The notes beneath the pieces were generated by a model. The model saw nothing but the letters and a program-made list of their open reading frames with translations. It was not told where the DNA came from and made no database searches. Below, piece by piece: positions 34,304 through 43,386 of a stretch of DNA of 64,000 nucleotides (position 1 is its first letter; each line of letters opens with the position of its first letter). Source of the stretch: Methylobacterium sp. E-066 (lineage in GTDB: Bacteria; Pseudomonadota; Alphaproteobacteria; Rhizobiales; Beijerinckiaceae); assembly GCF_022829635.1 (NCBI RefSeq), contig NZ_JAKSYO010000172.1, forward strand, positions 124,001-188,000, read 5' to 3'. Position numbers and translations under genes: made by a program.

Positions 34304-34501
34304 TCAGCGCTCCTGATCCGGCTCCGGGGGCGGCGCGTCTGGATCGAGTTCCTCCGGAATCGCGTAGCGCTCGTTCAGCCAGCGGCCGAGATCGACATCG
34401 GCGCAGCGCTGCGAACAGAACGGCCGGAAGTCGTCGGCCTCGGGCCGCCGGCAGATCGGGCAGGCCGGGCGGCGCTCTCGGAGAATGGGCAACTCGATCA
34501 T
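34304..34501 (-). CDS. yacG: DNA gyrase inhibitor YacG
   Basis: This 65-residue zinc-binding protein has the four-cysteine motif Cys14-x2-Cys17 (CPICRRP) and Cys29-x3-Cys33 (FCSQRCADVDLGRWLNERY). YacG binds GyrB and inhibits gyrase in E. coli. Its ATG overlaps the stop of maf as ATGA, so the two are translationally coupled. Confidence 0.93.
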   Translation of the reverse strand: MIELPILRERRPACPICRRPEADDFRPFCSQRCADVDLGRWLNERYAIPEELDPDAPPPEPDQER

Positions 34502-35151
34502 GCGAGGCTGCCCCAGGCGGCCCGGACCGGATAGCCCTCGCCGTCGAGCAGGCTCAGGGTCTCGTATAGGGGCAGGCCGACCACGGCGCTGTACGAGCCG
34601 ACGAGCTTCACCACGAAGGCGCCGGCCAGGCCCTGGATCGCGTAGCCGCCCGCCTTCCCGCGCCATTCGCCCGAGGCGAGATAGCCCTGGATGTCGCGGC
34701 CGGAGAGGCGCTTGAACCGCACGCGGGTCTCGACGATCCGCTCCCGCCGTCCGTTCGGCGACAGCAGGCAAATCGCGGTGAAGACCCGGTGCGGCCGTCC
34801 GGAGAGGAGGCGCAGGCAATCGGCTGCCTCGTCCGGCCCCTCGGCCTTCGGCAGGACACGGCGGCCGACCGCCACCACCGTGTCGGCGGCGAGCAGCCAG
34901 GTCGGGATCGTCCGGTCCTGGTGATGCAGCGCGGCCTCCGCGGCGGCGAGCTTGGTGCGGGCGAGGCGCCGGGCCAAGTCGCGCGGCGGTTCGGCCTTGC
35001 GCGGCGTCTCGTCGATGTCGGCGGGCAGCAGCGAATCCGGCTCGATGCCGATCTGCTGCAGCAGCGCCAGGCGGCGCGGCGAGCCGGAGGCGAGCACGAA
35101 CCGGGTGGCCGGCCCCTGCGCCGGGCCGATCGCTTCAGGTGTGGCGTCCAT
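34498..35151 (-). CDS. maf: Maf-like nucleotide pyrophosphatase
   Basis: This 217-residue Maf protein is recognised by FVLASGSPRRLALLQQIG at the N-terminus, LAADTVVAVGRRVLPKAEG in the middle, and GKAGGYAIQGLAGAFVVKLVGSYSAVVGLPLYET near the C-terminus. Maf enzymes hydrolyse modified pyrimidine nucleotides and affect septum formation when overproduced. I chose ATG 35151 with GAGCGGA upstream. It forms an operon with yacG. The infA gene that often precedes maf in rhizobia is not seen here. Confidence 0.92.
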   Translation of the reverse strand: MDATPEAIGPAQGPATRFVLASGSPRRLALLQQIGIEPDSLLPADIDETPRKAEPPRDLARRLARTKLAAAEAALHHQDRTIPTWLLAADTVVAVGRRVLPKAEGPDEAADCLRLLSGRPHRVFTAICLLSPNGRRERIVETRVRFKRLSGRDIQGYLASGEWRGKAGGYAIQGLAGAFVVKLVGSYSAVVGLPLYETLSLLDGEGYPVRAAWGSLA

Positions 35152-35522
35152 GGTGTTCCGCTCGCACGTTCGGCCGAGCCCGCCCCGCAATGCGGATGAT
35201 CGCGCGCGGGGCGCGGCGTATCCCCGCTCCGCCGGGACCGTCTCGATCTCTGCCGCCTGATAAGGGATGGGGTCCGGCTTGTGAACCGGACGCCCCGCAC
35301 CGGTCGAGGCCTGCGATCGCCCAGCTATTGAGGCGGATAGAGCACCTCGGCAAGAGTCTGTCGGCCCAAGAACAGCCAAATCCACCATCCAATTGGACAT
35401 TGTCCGTCTGGCAAGGCTTTGTGTCGCCGGCTCAAGAAGACGTAAAGGTTTGGCACAGATCCGTAACGCGGCATTAACCAAACCGGGCGGACAGTGCCGG
35501 TATCGAAACGGGATCGATTCCG
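35152..35522. other. intergenic region upstream of maf and a small plus-strand gene
   Basis: This 371-base divergent interval has no convincing gene. The right end is less GC-rich, around 35,430-35,520, and should hold the promoter of the small plus-strand gene. Confidence 0.5.
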
Positions 35523-35732
35523 ATGCTGAACGCTGATCCGCTCGTGGCACGCCCGAAGCTCGTGAATGCGGCACTCCTCGCCCGCGCTCTCGACGGCCTG
35601 AGGCCGCAGGTCAGATCCTCGGCCGAGATGTGGCAGGCGCTGACCGACCACTACGTCGTCGATCTCGATGCCGTGGCGGCCCTTCTCCCGGCCGTCGAGC
35701 CGGAGACCCAGTGGCTTTCGACCCGCGACTGA
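35523..35732 (+). CDS. hypothetical 69-residue protein
   Basis: This small acidic helical protein (ARPKLVNAALLARALDGLRP, ending TQWLSTRD) has a regular codon pattern for the genome. No family or motif was recognised. There is no strong ribosome binding site before ATG 35523, which lowers confidence. It is followed 162 bases later by another small gene. Confidence 0.5.
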   Translation: MLNADPLVARPKLVNAALLARALDGLRPQVRSSAEMWQALTDHYVVDLDAVAALLPAVEPETQWLSTRD

Positions 35733-35894
35733 GCCCGGCGAGATTAATCGCTTCGCAATATCCGTCGCGGCTGGCACGCCGCATGCTTTGCGATTTAGGA
35801 ATAGGCGAGGAACCACCCAGGCAACGACAACGCGGCGGCTCGGACGCCAAGAGCACCCCGCGGACCTTTCGATCCATCGAAGCCGAGGTCCGTC

Positions 35895-36140
35895 ATGTCC
35901 GAATTGCTGTCCGTTGCCTTGATTTGTGCCGGCACCCTGCTGGCGCAGGATTGCTCCCGCGATACCGCCCTCGACATCATCGTCGCGCCCGCCCACTCGC
36001 CGATGGAGTGCCTGATGCACGCCCAGACCATGGCGGCTCAGGCAGGGCTGCCCGGCGGCGGCGATCGCTACCTCAAGATCGCCTGCGAGCATCGCCGGAC
36101 CGAGGCCGAGCCCGTCCCGGTCATGCGCCGCGCCTCATGA
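35895..36140 (+). CDS. small Cys-containing conserved protein, possibly exported
   Basis: The 81-residue protein begins MSELLSVALICAGTLLAQDCSRDTALDIIV. GAGG lies seven bases before its ATG. It contains the pattern DCSRDTALD-x-IVAPAHSPMECLMHAQTMAAQ, which I recall in many rhizobial and Methylobacterium small proteins of unknown function. Conserved Cys20, Cys39 and one near residue 64 could be structural. The hydrophobic start may be a weak signal peptide. No function can be assigned. Confidence 0.7.
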   Translation: MSELLSVALICAGTLLAQDCSRDTALDIIVAPAHSPMECLMHAQTMAAQAGLPGGGDRYLKIACEHRRTEAEPVPVMRRAS

Positions 36141-36399
36141 GGCGGACGGACCTTTCCCCGAACCGGATGTTTGGCTGACGGCACCGTCCGGCCCCGCGGG
36201 CCGGCACAGTCTAGAGTTGGTGCATCAAAGCCACGGCCCTCGCTTTCCTGTGGGACTCAGTCTTTTGGACAGTTGCGACCTTAGGGCGGTGGGCCGATGC
36301 TCGCCGGCCATGCTGATGCATCTCCCATCCCGGCATCCGCCCAAGTTTGCCGTCCCGATCGCCCGCGTGCCGGGCCGGGCGCCCGCGAGTGCCCGCCCG

Positions 36400-37608
36400 A
36401 TGCTGTACGATGCGTTCGACCTGCAGACCGACCTCGCCGCCCAGACCCGGGCGTGGGGCCGGATGTTGAACGACGCGTGGTCGCCCTGGATCCGCTGGAG
36501 CGAGCCGGCCCGATGGATGTCGGCCAACGCCCGCATGATGATGCGTGCGGGCCTGACCTTCGCCCGGCCCGCCTACGGGATCGAATCGGTCACCGTCGGC
36601 AACCGGAGCGTGCCGGTCAGCGAGGAGGCTGTGACGGTCACGCCGTTCGGGACCCTGCTGCACTTCAAGAAGGACATCCATACCGAGCAGCCCAAGGTGC
36701 TGCTGGTCGCGCCGTTGTCGGGCCACTTCGCGACCCTGCTGCGCGCCACCGTGCGCGTGATGCTGCCCGATCACGACGTCTACATCACCGACTGGCACAA
36801 CGCCCGGGACGTCCCCTTGTCGGCGGGCCGGTTCGGGTTCGACGAGTATGTCGCGCACCTGATCCAGTTCCTCCAGGTCATGGGCGAGGGATCGCACGTG
36901 GTGGCGGTCTGCCAGCCGACCGTGCAGGCGCTGGTCGCCGCCGCCGTCATGGCCCAGGCGAAGGATGCGGCCGCTCCGCGTAGCATGACCCTGATGGCCG
37001 GGCCGGTGGATTGCCGGATCAACCCGACCGGCGTGAACGAGCTCGCGACCTCGAAGCCGATCGAGTGGTTCGAGAAGAACCTCATCGCCACGGTCCCGGC
37101 CCGACACAAGGGCGCCGGCCGCAGGGTCTATCCGGGCTTCGTGCAGGTCTCGGCGTTCATGTCGATGAACACCAAGCGCCACGTCCAGGGCCATTCCGAC
37201 CTGTTCTGGCACATGGCCAACGGCGAGGACGACAAGGCCGAGGCGATCGAGACCTTCTACGACGAGTATTTCGCGGTCCTCGACCTGGCGGCGGAGTTCT
37301 ACCTGGAGACGGTCAAGACCGTGTTCCAGGACTACACCCTCGCCAAGAACGAGCTGCGCTATTGCGGCGAGCCGATCGATCTGGGGGCGATCCGCCGCAC
37401 GGCGCTGATGACCGTCGAGGGCGAGCGCGACGACATCTGCGCCCCCGGCCAGACCATGGCGGCGCACGACCTCTGTACCGGGCTCGCCCCCTACATGCGG
37501 ACCCACCACCTCCAGGCCGGCGTCGGCCATTACGGCGTCTTCGCCGGCAAGCGCTGGGAGACGCAGATCTACCCGCAGGTGCGGAATTTCATCCAGGCGC
37601 ATAACTGA
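36400..37608 (+). CDS. phaZ: intracellular polyhydroxyalkanoate depolymerase
   Basis: This 402-residue enzyme mobilises stored poly-3-hydroxybutyrate. It begins MLYDAFDLQTDLAAQTRAW and has the lipase-box-like segment VVAVCQPTVQ with Cys171 as the expected nucleophile of intracellular PhaZ. Downstream are WHMANGEDDKAEAIETFYDEYFAVLDLAAEFY-type family sequence and GVGHYGVFAGKRWETQIYP with the catalytic His. In-frame ATGs at 36,310 and 36,217 would add 30 or 61 residues that look non-coding. Together with hydroxybutyryl-CoA dehydrogenase further on, it suggests PHB cycling. Confidence 0.88.
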   Translation: MLYDAFDLQTDLAAQTRAWGRMLNDAWSPWIRWSEPARWMSANARMMMRAGLTFARPAYGIESVTVGNRSVPVSEEAVTVTPFGTLLHFKKDIHTEQPKVLLVAPLSGHFATLLRATVRVMLPDHDVYITDWHNARDVPLSAGRFGFDEYVAHLIQFLQVMGEGSHVVAVCQPTVQALVAAAVMAQAKDAAAPRSMTLMAGPVDCRINPTGVNELATSKPIEWFEKNLIATVPARHKGAGRRVYPGFVQVSAFMSMNTKRHVQGHSDLFWHMANGEDDKAEAIETFYDEYFAVLDLAAEFYLETVKTVFQDYTLAKNELRYCGEPIDLGAIRRTALMTVEGERDDICAPGQTMAAHDLCTGLAPYMRTHHLQAGVGHYGVFAGKRWETQIYPQVRNFIQAHN

Positions 37609-37744
37609 GCGACCGCTTGCCTCTCGGTCGCGCCGATTTGACCCGCCGACCGGCGCGGCCCACCATGCTAGCCTCTGGTTGTCGGGGCCCGGATCCTTCC
37701 GGGCGCCCCTGACACATTCCTCGGCGTGAGGCGGAACGGTCGGC

Positions 37745-40387
37745 GTGGACGACAGGGACGGCTTCGGCAACGCGACCGGCACGACCGGCACCGACACGGG
37801 ACAGGCTGCCGCCGCGCGGCTCGACCGGCTCGTCGCCCAGGCGCGGGTGGCATCCCTGTGGGAGCAGGCCTGGCCGGTACTCTGGCGTGGGCTTGGCGTC
37901 CTGCTGCTGTTTCTCGCCCTGTCCTGGGCCGGCCTCTGGCTCGATCTCGCCCCGCTCTGGCGCCAGATCGGGCTGGCCGTGCTGGCCCTCCTGCTGGTCG
38001 TCTCGCTCCTGCCCTTGGTGCATCTCGCGCGGCCGGATCGCCGGATCGCCCTGGCTCGGCTGGACCGGGAAGCGGCGGCGCGTGATCCGGCGCTCCGCCA
38101 TGGCCCCGCCTCGGCGGCGCAGGATTCGCTGGCGGTCGGCGCCGGCGATCCGGGCAGCCGGACCCTCTGGGCGCTGCACCAGCGCCGGGCTGCCCAGGCG
38201 GTCGCTTCCCTCAAGGTCGGGCTGCCGCGCCCCGGCATGACCCGGCGCGACCCCTACGCCCTGCGCGCCGGGATGGTGGTCGCCGCGGTCGCCAGCCTGT
38301 TCGTGGCCAGCCCCGAATGGCGGGACCGGCTCGGCGCCGCGTTCGACTGGCACGAGCCGGTCGCTCCGGGGCCGAACTTCCGCGTCGACGGCTGGATCGA
38401 TCCGCCGCTCTACACGAGGCTGCCGCCGCTCCTGATCGCCATGGATGGCAGTGACCAGCACCTGCGGGCGCCGGTCAATGCACAGCTGATCGTGCGGATC
38501 GCGGGCCAGGGCCGAGCGGCGGCGAACACGACGTTGACGCCCAATGCCGGACTCACGCCGATCCCGGGGCAGGACCAGCGCCCCGACCTGCGCGAGGAGC
38601 GCTACCGGATCGTCGGCGGCGCCGAACTGGTGATCGTCACCCCGGCCGGGCGCCAGCGCCTGACCGTGGAGGCGATCCCGGACAAGCCGCCGGAGGTGAC
38701 GGCCGTGGGCGGTCCGGAGATGAACGGCCGCGGCACCTTCAACCTGACGTACCGGGCCAAGGACGATTACGGAATCAGTTCCGCCGAAGGCGTGATCGAG
38801 CCGATGAAAACCGGCCGCTCGCTGGCGCCGATCCCGCGGATCAACCTGGCGCTGCCGGCCGACGCCTCGGGTGAGACCGACACCAAGACCCTGGTCGACC
38901 TCACCGACAGCCCGTGGTCGGGCGCCCGCGTCCGCTACCAGATCGTCGTCAAGGACGAGGCCGGCCAGGAAGGGCGCACGCCAGTCTCCGAGATCACGCT
39001 GCCGGCTCGGCCGTTCCGGGATCCCCTGGCACGGGCGCTCGCGGAGGATCGCCGCCGCCTGGTGACGGCGCCCGACACCGACCGCCTCTGGGTCCAGGGC
39101 GCCCTCGACGCGCTGCTGGTCGCGCCCGACATGTTCACGCCGCAGCCGCCGGTGTTCCTCGGTCTCAGAACCGCCACTGAGCGCCTGCGCAAGGCCAAGA
39201 CCGATGCCGACCTCATCGACGTCGCCGATCTCCTCTGGGAGATGGCCCTCAAGATCGAGGACGGCGATTTGTCGGATGCCGAAAAGCAGCTGCGGCAGGC
39301 CCAGGATCGGCTCAAGGAGGCGATCGAGCGCAACGCCCCCGACGACGAGATCAAGCGCCTGACGCAGGACCTCAAGCAGGCCCTCGACAAGTTCCTCTCG
39401 CAGATGGCCGAGAAGCAGAGCCACCAGCCCCGCGATCCGGGCGAGAAGAGCCAGAACAACCAGCAATCGAAGACGGTCACGCCCAAGGATCTCGACAAGA
39501 TGATCCAGGACATGGCCGAAGCGATGAAGCGCGGCGACACCGCCGAGGCGCAGCGCCTGATGGAGCAGCTGCGCAACATCCTGGAGAACCTGCAGACCGC
39601 GGAGAAGGGCGGCAAGTCCGATCAGGCCAGCCGCGAGATGCAGAAGCAAATGCGCGACCTCGACGCCATGGCGCGCGAGCAGCAGGGCCTGCGCGACGAG
39701 ACGTTCAAGGATGGGCAGGAGCCGCAAGGCGGCCAGCGCCCGTCGAATCGCGGACAGCAGCAGCAGCAAGGCCAGCAAGGTAGCCGGGGCCAACAGGGCC
39801 GGCCGCAGCAGGGACAGGGCAAGCAAGGCCAAGGGAAACAGGGCCAAGGGCAGCAAGGCCAAGGTCAGCAGGGTGAGGGACAGCAGGGCAATGTCGGCGA
39901 CCGCCAGCAGGCGCTGCGCCAGCGCCTGGAGGACCTCGAGCAGCGCATGAAGGAGAACGGCATGCGCGGCGAGCAGGGCCTCTCCGACGCGGAAGATGCC
40001 ATGCGCGAGGCCGAGAACGCCCTGAAGCAGGGCGATGCCGACGAGGCGGTCGACGCCCAGGGCCGCGCGCTCGAAGGGCTCAAGAAGGGCGCCGAGGGCA
40101 TGGCGCAGCAGATGCAGGAAATGGCCGAGGGCCAGGACGAAGGCCAGCAGGAAGGCGGCCAGCAGCCGGGGCAGCAGGGTCAGGCCGGCGCCCGCGACGA
40201 CGACCCGCTCGGGCGCCCTACCAAGGGCCGCGACATGAGCGACGGCCGCGTCCGGGTCCCGACCGCCGACGAATCCGCCGTCCAGCGTGCGCGCCGCATC
40301 ATGGAAGAGTTGCGGCGCAAGCTTGGCGACCCGACCCGGCCGAGGGAGGAGCTCGACTATTTCGAGCGCCTGCTCCGGCGCAACTGA
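37745..40387 (+). CDS. large membrane protein of the TIGR02302/DUF4175 family
   Basis: This 880-residue protein starts at a GTG. Two hydrophobic segments lie at about residues 47-95, and a third follows at about 175-190 (MVVAAVASLFVASP). A periplasmic region contains FRVDGWIDPPLYTRLPPLLI and WSGARVRYQIVVKDEAGQEGRT. A long helical part follows, then a Gln/Gly-rich tract at about residues 670-715. The final helical domain ends YFERLLRRN. The family is found in alphaproteobacteria and its function is not established; it may be linked to the envelope. It is a single gene. Confidence 0.85.
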   Translation: MDDRDGFGNATGTTGTDTGQAAAARLDRLVAQARVASLWEQAWPVLWRGLGVLLLFLALSWAGLWLDLAPLWRQIGLAVLALLLVVSLLPLVHLARPDRRIALARLDREAAARDPALRHGPASAAQDSLAVGAGDPGSRTLWALHQRRAAQAVASLKVGLPRPGMTRRDPYALRAGMVVAAVASLFVASPEWRDRLGAAFDWHEPVAPGPNFRVDGWIDPPLYTRLPPLLIAMDGSDQHLRAPVNAQLIVRIAGQGRAAANTTLTPNAGLTPIPGQDQRPDLREERYRIVGGAELVIVTPAGRQRLTVEAIPDKPPEVTAVGGPEMNGRGTFNLTYRAKDDYGISSAEGVIEPMKTGRSLAPIPRINLALPADASGETDTKTLVDLTDSPWSGARVRYQIVVKDEAGQEGRTPVSEITLPARPFRDPLARALAEDRRRLVTAPDTDRLWVQGALDALLVAPDMFTPQPPVFLGLRTATERLRKAKTDADLIDVADLLWEMALKIEDGDLSDAEKQLRQAQDRLKEAIERNAPDDEIKRLTQDLKQALDKFLSQMAEKQSHQPRDPGEKSQNNQQSKTVTPKDLDKMIQDMAEAMKRGDTAEAQRLMEQLRNILENLQTAEKGGKSDQASREMQKQMRDLDAMAREQQGLRDETFKDGQEPQGGQRPSNRGQQQQQGQQGSRGQQGRPQQGQGKQGQGKQGQGQQGQGQQGEGQQGNVGDRQQALRQRLEDLEQRMKENGMRGEQGLSDAEDAMREAENALKQGDADEAVDAQGRALEGLKKGAEGMAQQMQEMAEGQDEGQQEGGQQPGQQGQAGARDDDPLGRPTKGRDMSDGRVRVPTADESAVQRARRIMEELRRKLGDPTRPREELDYFERLLRRN
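39758..39892 (+). repeat. Gln/Gly-codon low-complexity tract inside the DUF4175 gene
   Basis: Tandem imperfect units of CAGGGCCAAGG-like sequence encode repeats such as GQGKQGQGKQGQGQQGQGQQ. The DNA repeats are out of exact phase, so slippage could change the length in frame. It is intragenic and coding. Confidence 0.75.
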
Positions 40388-40526
40388 GGGCGCGCCCTAT
40401 CTCACTCTCGTGACACGCCCCTAGGCGCCGAACCGGCTTTCCGTGACGGCGCGTCGAACGCCCATCGTCTCGTCAAGCGGCGGCGCGCCGGATCACGGCG
40501 CCCGTCGGATTCGGATCCCTCCCGTC

Positions 40527-40712
40527 ATGTCGTCCAATCTGCTCGTCTTCGTCGCCTGCGCGGCGGTCGCCGTGATCCTGCTGTTCGGCCTCGCCAACAT
40601 GATGCGGGGCGGCAACGCCAACCTCTCCCAGAAACTGATGCGCCTGCGCGTGCTGCTCCAGTTCGTGGCGATCTTGATCATCATGGGCGTCGTCTGGTGG
40701 CGCTCGGCCTGA
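40527..40712 (+). CDS. twin transmembrane protein with HIG1-like features
   Basis: The 61-residue protein has two transmembrane helices (about residues 5-24 and 44-57) joined by MRGGNANLSQKLMRLRV, the conserved loop seen in small alphaproteobacterial twin-transmembrane proteins related to the HIG1 domain. In rhizobia this gene usually stands directly before the cobalamin adenosyltransferase gene; here a PagL-like gene intervenes. A role in respiratory supercomplexes has been proposed for eukaryotic HIG1 proteins and is only an analogy here. Confidence 0.8.
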   Translation: MSSNLLVFVACAAVAVILLFGLANMMRGGNANLSQKLMRLRVLLQFVAILIIMGVVWWRSA

Positions 40713-40882
40713 ACGAGGCCTTCCGAACGCGGAAACCATCCTTCGGAACGGCGCCGCACTGTGTCCGTCCCGCCGCACCCCGCGCCTTTCGCGGGCGACC
40801 GGGATGAATTGGCCGCTGGCGTGAGTGGGGCTCGTGCTACGCTCGGGTGAGCCAATTCGCCAAGCCTAACCGGCCGAGCCCC

Positions 40883-41509
40883 ATGATTGCCGCCCTCCGT
40901 ATCTGCACCGTCAGCCTCATCACCGGTGCGGCGATCCTGCCGGCCTTCGCGGCCGATGCGCCCCCGCTGCCGGCGGCCTACGCGGCACCGGCCCAGCCAC
41001 TCAGCATCGTGTCGGAGGTGCGCATCGGCGGCGCGGTGCAGGATCCGGGCAGCGCCGAGGGCAAGCTCCCGGGCTTCAGCAAGGCCAACGTCAACGGCGA
41101 GATCCTGTTCGCCAAGCCGCAGGTCAGCGCCGATCCGTTCTGGCAGGCCTTCGTGCCGCGTCCGACCGTGGGCGGCAGCTACAACACCGGCGGCCGGACC
41201 AGCTACGCCTATCTCGGCGCCACCTGGACCGTGGACATCTTCCCCGAGACCTTGGGCCGGCGCGTCTTCCTCGACGGCTTCTTCGGCGGCGTCGCCCATA
41301 ACGGCTATACCGGACCGAAGGCGCAGACGCCCTACGGCTTCAACACGCTGGGCTGCTCGCCGATGTTCCGCGAGGCGGCGGCGCTCGGCTACCGCCTGAC
41401 CGAACATTGGAGCGTCATGGCCACGGTCGAGCACATGTCCAATGCCGGTCTCTGCGCGAATAACCGCGGCCTGACCAATTTTGGCGGCAAGATCGGCTAC
41501 ACGTTCTGA
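40883..41509 (+). CDS. PagL-like lipid A acyloxyacyl hydrolase, outer membrane
   Basis: This 208-residue protein has a signal peptide (ending AFAAD) and a beta-barrel domain closing with a C-terminal aromatic residue (KIGYTF). The PagL active-site pattern is visible in the segment with His184 and Ser186 (VEHMSNAGLC), followed by NNRGLTNFGGKIG. It also contains FFGGVAHNG and GCSPMFREAAALGYR. PagL removes the 3-position acyl chain from lipid A. It splits the usual twin-transmembrane / adenosyltransferase pair. Confidence 0.85.
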   Translation: MIAALRICTVSLITGAAILPAFAADAPPLPAAYAAPAQPLSIVSEVRIGGAVQDPGSAEGKLPGFSKANVNGEILFAKPQVSADPFWQAFVPRPTVGGSYNTGGRTSYAYLGATWTVDIFPETLGRRVFLDGFFGGVAHNGYTGPKAQTPYGFNTLGCSPMFREAAALGYRLTEHWSVMATVEHMSNAGLCANNRGLTNFGGKIGYTF

Positions 41510-41601
41510 GATTCAGGCCGATTGCGCCGTCAGCAGAACGGCCTTACGCCCTAGCGTTCACGGGGTCGCCCGCCCGGCGACCGGTTTGAGGCGCAGGTCC
41601 T

Positions 41602-42174
41602 TTGGTCAAGCTCAACCGGATCTACACACGCACCGGCGACAAGGGCACCACCGCCCTGGCGGACGGGCAGCGCCGGTCCAAGGCGGACCTGCGGGTCGAG
41701 ACCTACGGCACCGTCGACGAGACCAATGCCTGCATCGGCATGGTCCGGCTGCACACGGAAGGCCCCCTCGACGCGATGCTCGGGGCGATCCAGAACGACC
41801 TGTTCGATCTCGGTGCCGACCTCGCGACACCGCCGAGCCCGGAGCCCCTGCCCTACGAGCCGCTGCGAATCGTCGCCAGCCAGGTCGAGCGGCTTGAGCG
41901 CGATATCGACGCCCTGAACGCGACCATCCCGCCGCTGAAATCCTTCGTGCTGCCCGGTGGATCGCCGGCCTCGGCGGCTCTGCATCTCGCCCGCACCATC
42001 TGCCGGCGTGCCGAGCGGCTGGCCGTGAGCCTCGCCGACCGGGAGGGCGAGGCGGTCTCGCCCGAGGCCATCCAGTATCTGAACCGCCTCTCGGACTTCC
42101 TGTTCGTGGCGAGCCGCACTGCGAATGCCGACGGGGCCGACGACGTGTTGTGGGTGCCCGGCGCCAATCGCTGA
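41602..42174 (+). CDS. PduO-type cob(I)alamin adenosyltransferase
   Basis: This 190-residue enzyme adenosylates cob(I)alamin to coenzyme B12. Family features are NRIYTRTGDKGTTALADGQRRSK at the N-terminus (ATP-binding), YGTVDETNACIG and LPGGSPASAALHLARTICRRAER. The start codon is a TTG at 41602 with an AGG upstream, as no ATG or GTG gives the conserved N-terminus. In a methylotroph the cofactor would serve methylmalonyl-CoA and ethylmalonyl-CoA mutases. Confidence 0.93.
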   Translation: MVKLNRIYTRTGDKGTTALADGQRRSKADLRVETYGTVDETNACIGMVRLHTEGPLDAMLGAIQNDLFDLGADLATPPSPEPLPYEPLRIVASQVERLERDIDALNATIPPLKSFVLPGGSPASAALHLARTICRRAERLAVSLADREGEAVSPEAIQYLNRLSDFLFVASRTANADGADDVLWVPGANR

Positions 42175-42225
42175 GGCCGTTTGGCGCCGGCTCGATTGGA
42201 GTCTGTTGAGGATCCGACAAACGAT

Positions 42226-42402
42226 ATGCCTGAATGGGCTTCCATCGTTCTCGGGATCGGCATCGGTGTGTTGACCGTCGGTGCCGCCTTCGTCCTCGCA
42301 GTCCGGCCGAGGACGCGAGGGCCGAAGGAATGGCTGGCCCCGCCATCGGGAGAGGCGGACGAGCCGACGAAGCATTGGCCCGGCGGTCCCGTCGATCCGT
42401 AG
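42226..42402 (+). CDS. small single-pass membrane protein, hypothetical
   Basis: The 58-residue frame begins MPEWASIVLGIGIGVLTVGA, one transmembrane helix at about 5-25, followed by a polar tail ending WPGGPVDP. No family is recognised. It lies between adenosyltransferase and etfB on the same strand. Evidence is the hydrophobic pattern and position only. Confidence 0.5.
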   Translation: MPEWASIVLGIGIGVLTVGAAFVLAVRPRTRGPKEWLAPPSGEADEPTKHWPGGPVDP

Positions 42403-42564
42403 AACCCGACCTCACTCCCGCCGCGCGATCGCCCCGCGTTGACAAGGCGGAAATGTGGCCGTTACGGTCCGCGCGCTTTGCGTGCCTGCCCAGCCTGAGC
42501 GCCGAAAGCGCGAAGGACCGGCGGGTCCGACGACAAGAATCCCCGGGGAAGGATCGAGACCGCC

Positions 42565-43314
42565 ATGAAGGTGCTGGTGCCCGTCAAGAGGGTGGTGGAC
42601 TACAACGTCAAGATCCGCGTGAAAGCCGACGGCTCCGGGGTCGAACTCGCCAACGTCAAGATGTCGATGAACCCGTTCGACGAGATCGCCGTCGAAGAGG
42701 CGATCCGTCTGAAGGAGAAGGGCACCGTCACCGAGATCGTGGCGGTGTCGATCGGCCCGCAGCAGGCGCAGGAGACCCTGCGCACCGCTCTCGCCATGGG
42801 TGCCGACCGGGCGATCCTGGTCAAGACCGACGTAAATTGCGAGCCGCTGGCGGTGGCCAAGCTCCTGAAGGCCGTGGTCGAGAAGGAGACGCCGCAGCTC
42901 GTCATCCTCGGCAAGCAGGCGATCGACGACGATTCGAACCAGACCGGCCAGATGCTGGGCGCGCTGCTCGGCTGGCCGCAGGGCACCTTCGCGTACAAGA
43001 TCGAGGCCTCCGAGGGCAGCCTCGACGTGACCCGCGAGGTCGATGGCGGCCTGCAGACCGTGAGCCTCAAGCTCCCGGCGATCGTCACCACCGACCTGCG
43101 CCTCAACGAGCCGCGCTACGCGAGCTTGCCGAACATCATGAAGGCCAAGAAGAAGCCGCTCGAGGAGCTGAGCCCCGAGGCGCTCGGCGTCGACGTGACC
43201 CCGCGGCTTAAGGTGCTCAAGACCGCCGAGCCGCCGGGACGCTCCGCCGGCGTCAAGGTCGGGTCCGCGGCGGAACTCGTGCAGAAGCTCAAGGTCGAAG
43301 CCGGCGTCATCTGA
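42565..43314 (+). CDS. etfB: electron transfer flavoprotein beta subunit
   Basis: This 249-residue subunit binds AMP and accepts electrons from acyl-CoA dehydrogenases. MKVLVPVKRVVDYNVKIRVK and VKMSMNPFDEIAVEEAIRLKE are characteristic, as is the C-terminal VDVTPRLKVLKTAEPPGR. It forms an operon with etfA 72 bases downstream. Confidence 0.95.
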   Translation: MKVLVPVKRVVDYNVKIRVKADGSGVELANVKMSMNPFDEIAVEEAIRLKEKGTVTEIVAVSIGPQQAQETLRTALAMGADRAILVKTDVNCEPLAVAKLLKAVVEKETPQLVILGKQAIDDDSNQTGQMLGALLGWPQGTFAYKIEASEGSLDVTREVDGGLQTVSLKLPAIVTTDLRLNEPRYASLPNIMKAKKKPLEELSPEALGVDVTPRLKVLKTAEPPGRSAGVKVGSAAELVQKLKVEAGVI

Positions 43315-43386
43315 TTTTCCTGAGCTGAGCCGCGTTCCCGTCGAGACGGTCGAGCGCGGCCAGCCGCAACCGAGGTTCACGCGCAC

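Noticed and set aside
37589..39862. 757-residue minus-strand open frame
   Set aside because: Antisense shadow of the DUF4175 gene; its Leu/Ala-rich sequence mirrors the Gln/Gly tract.
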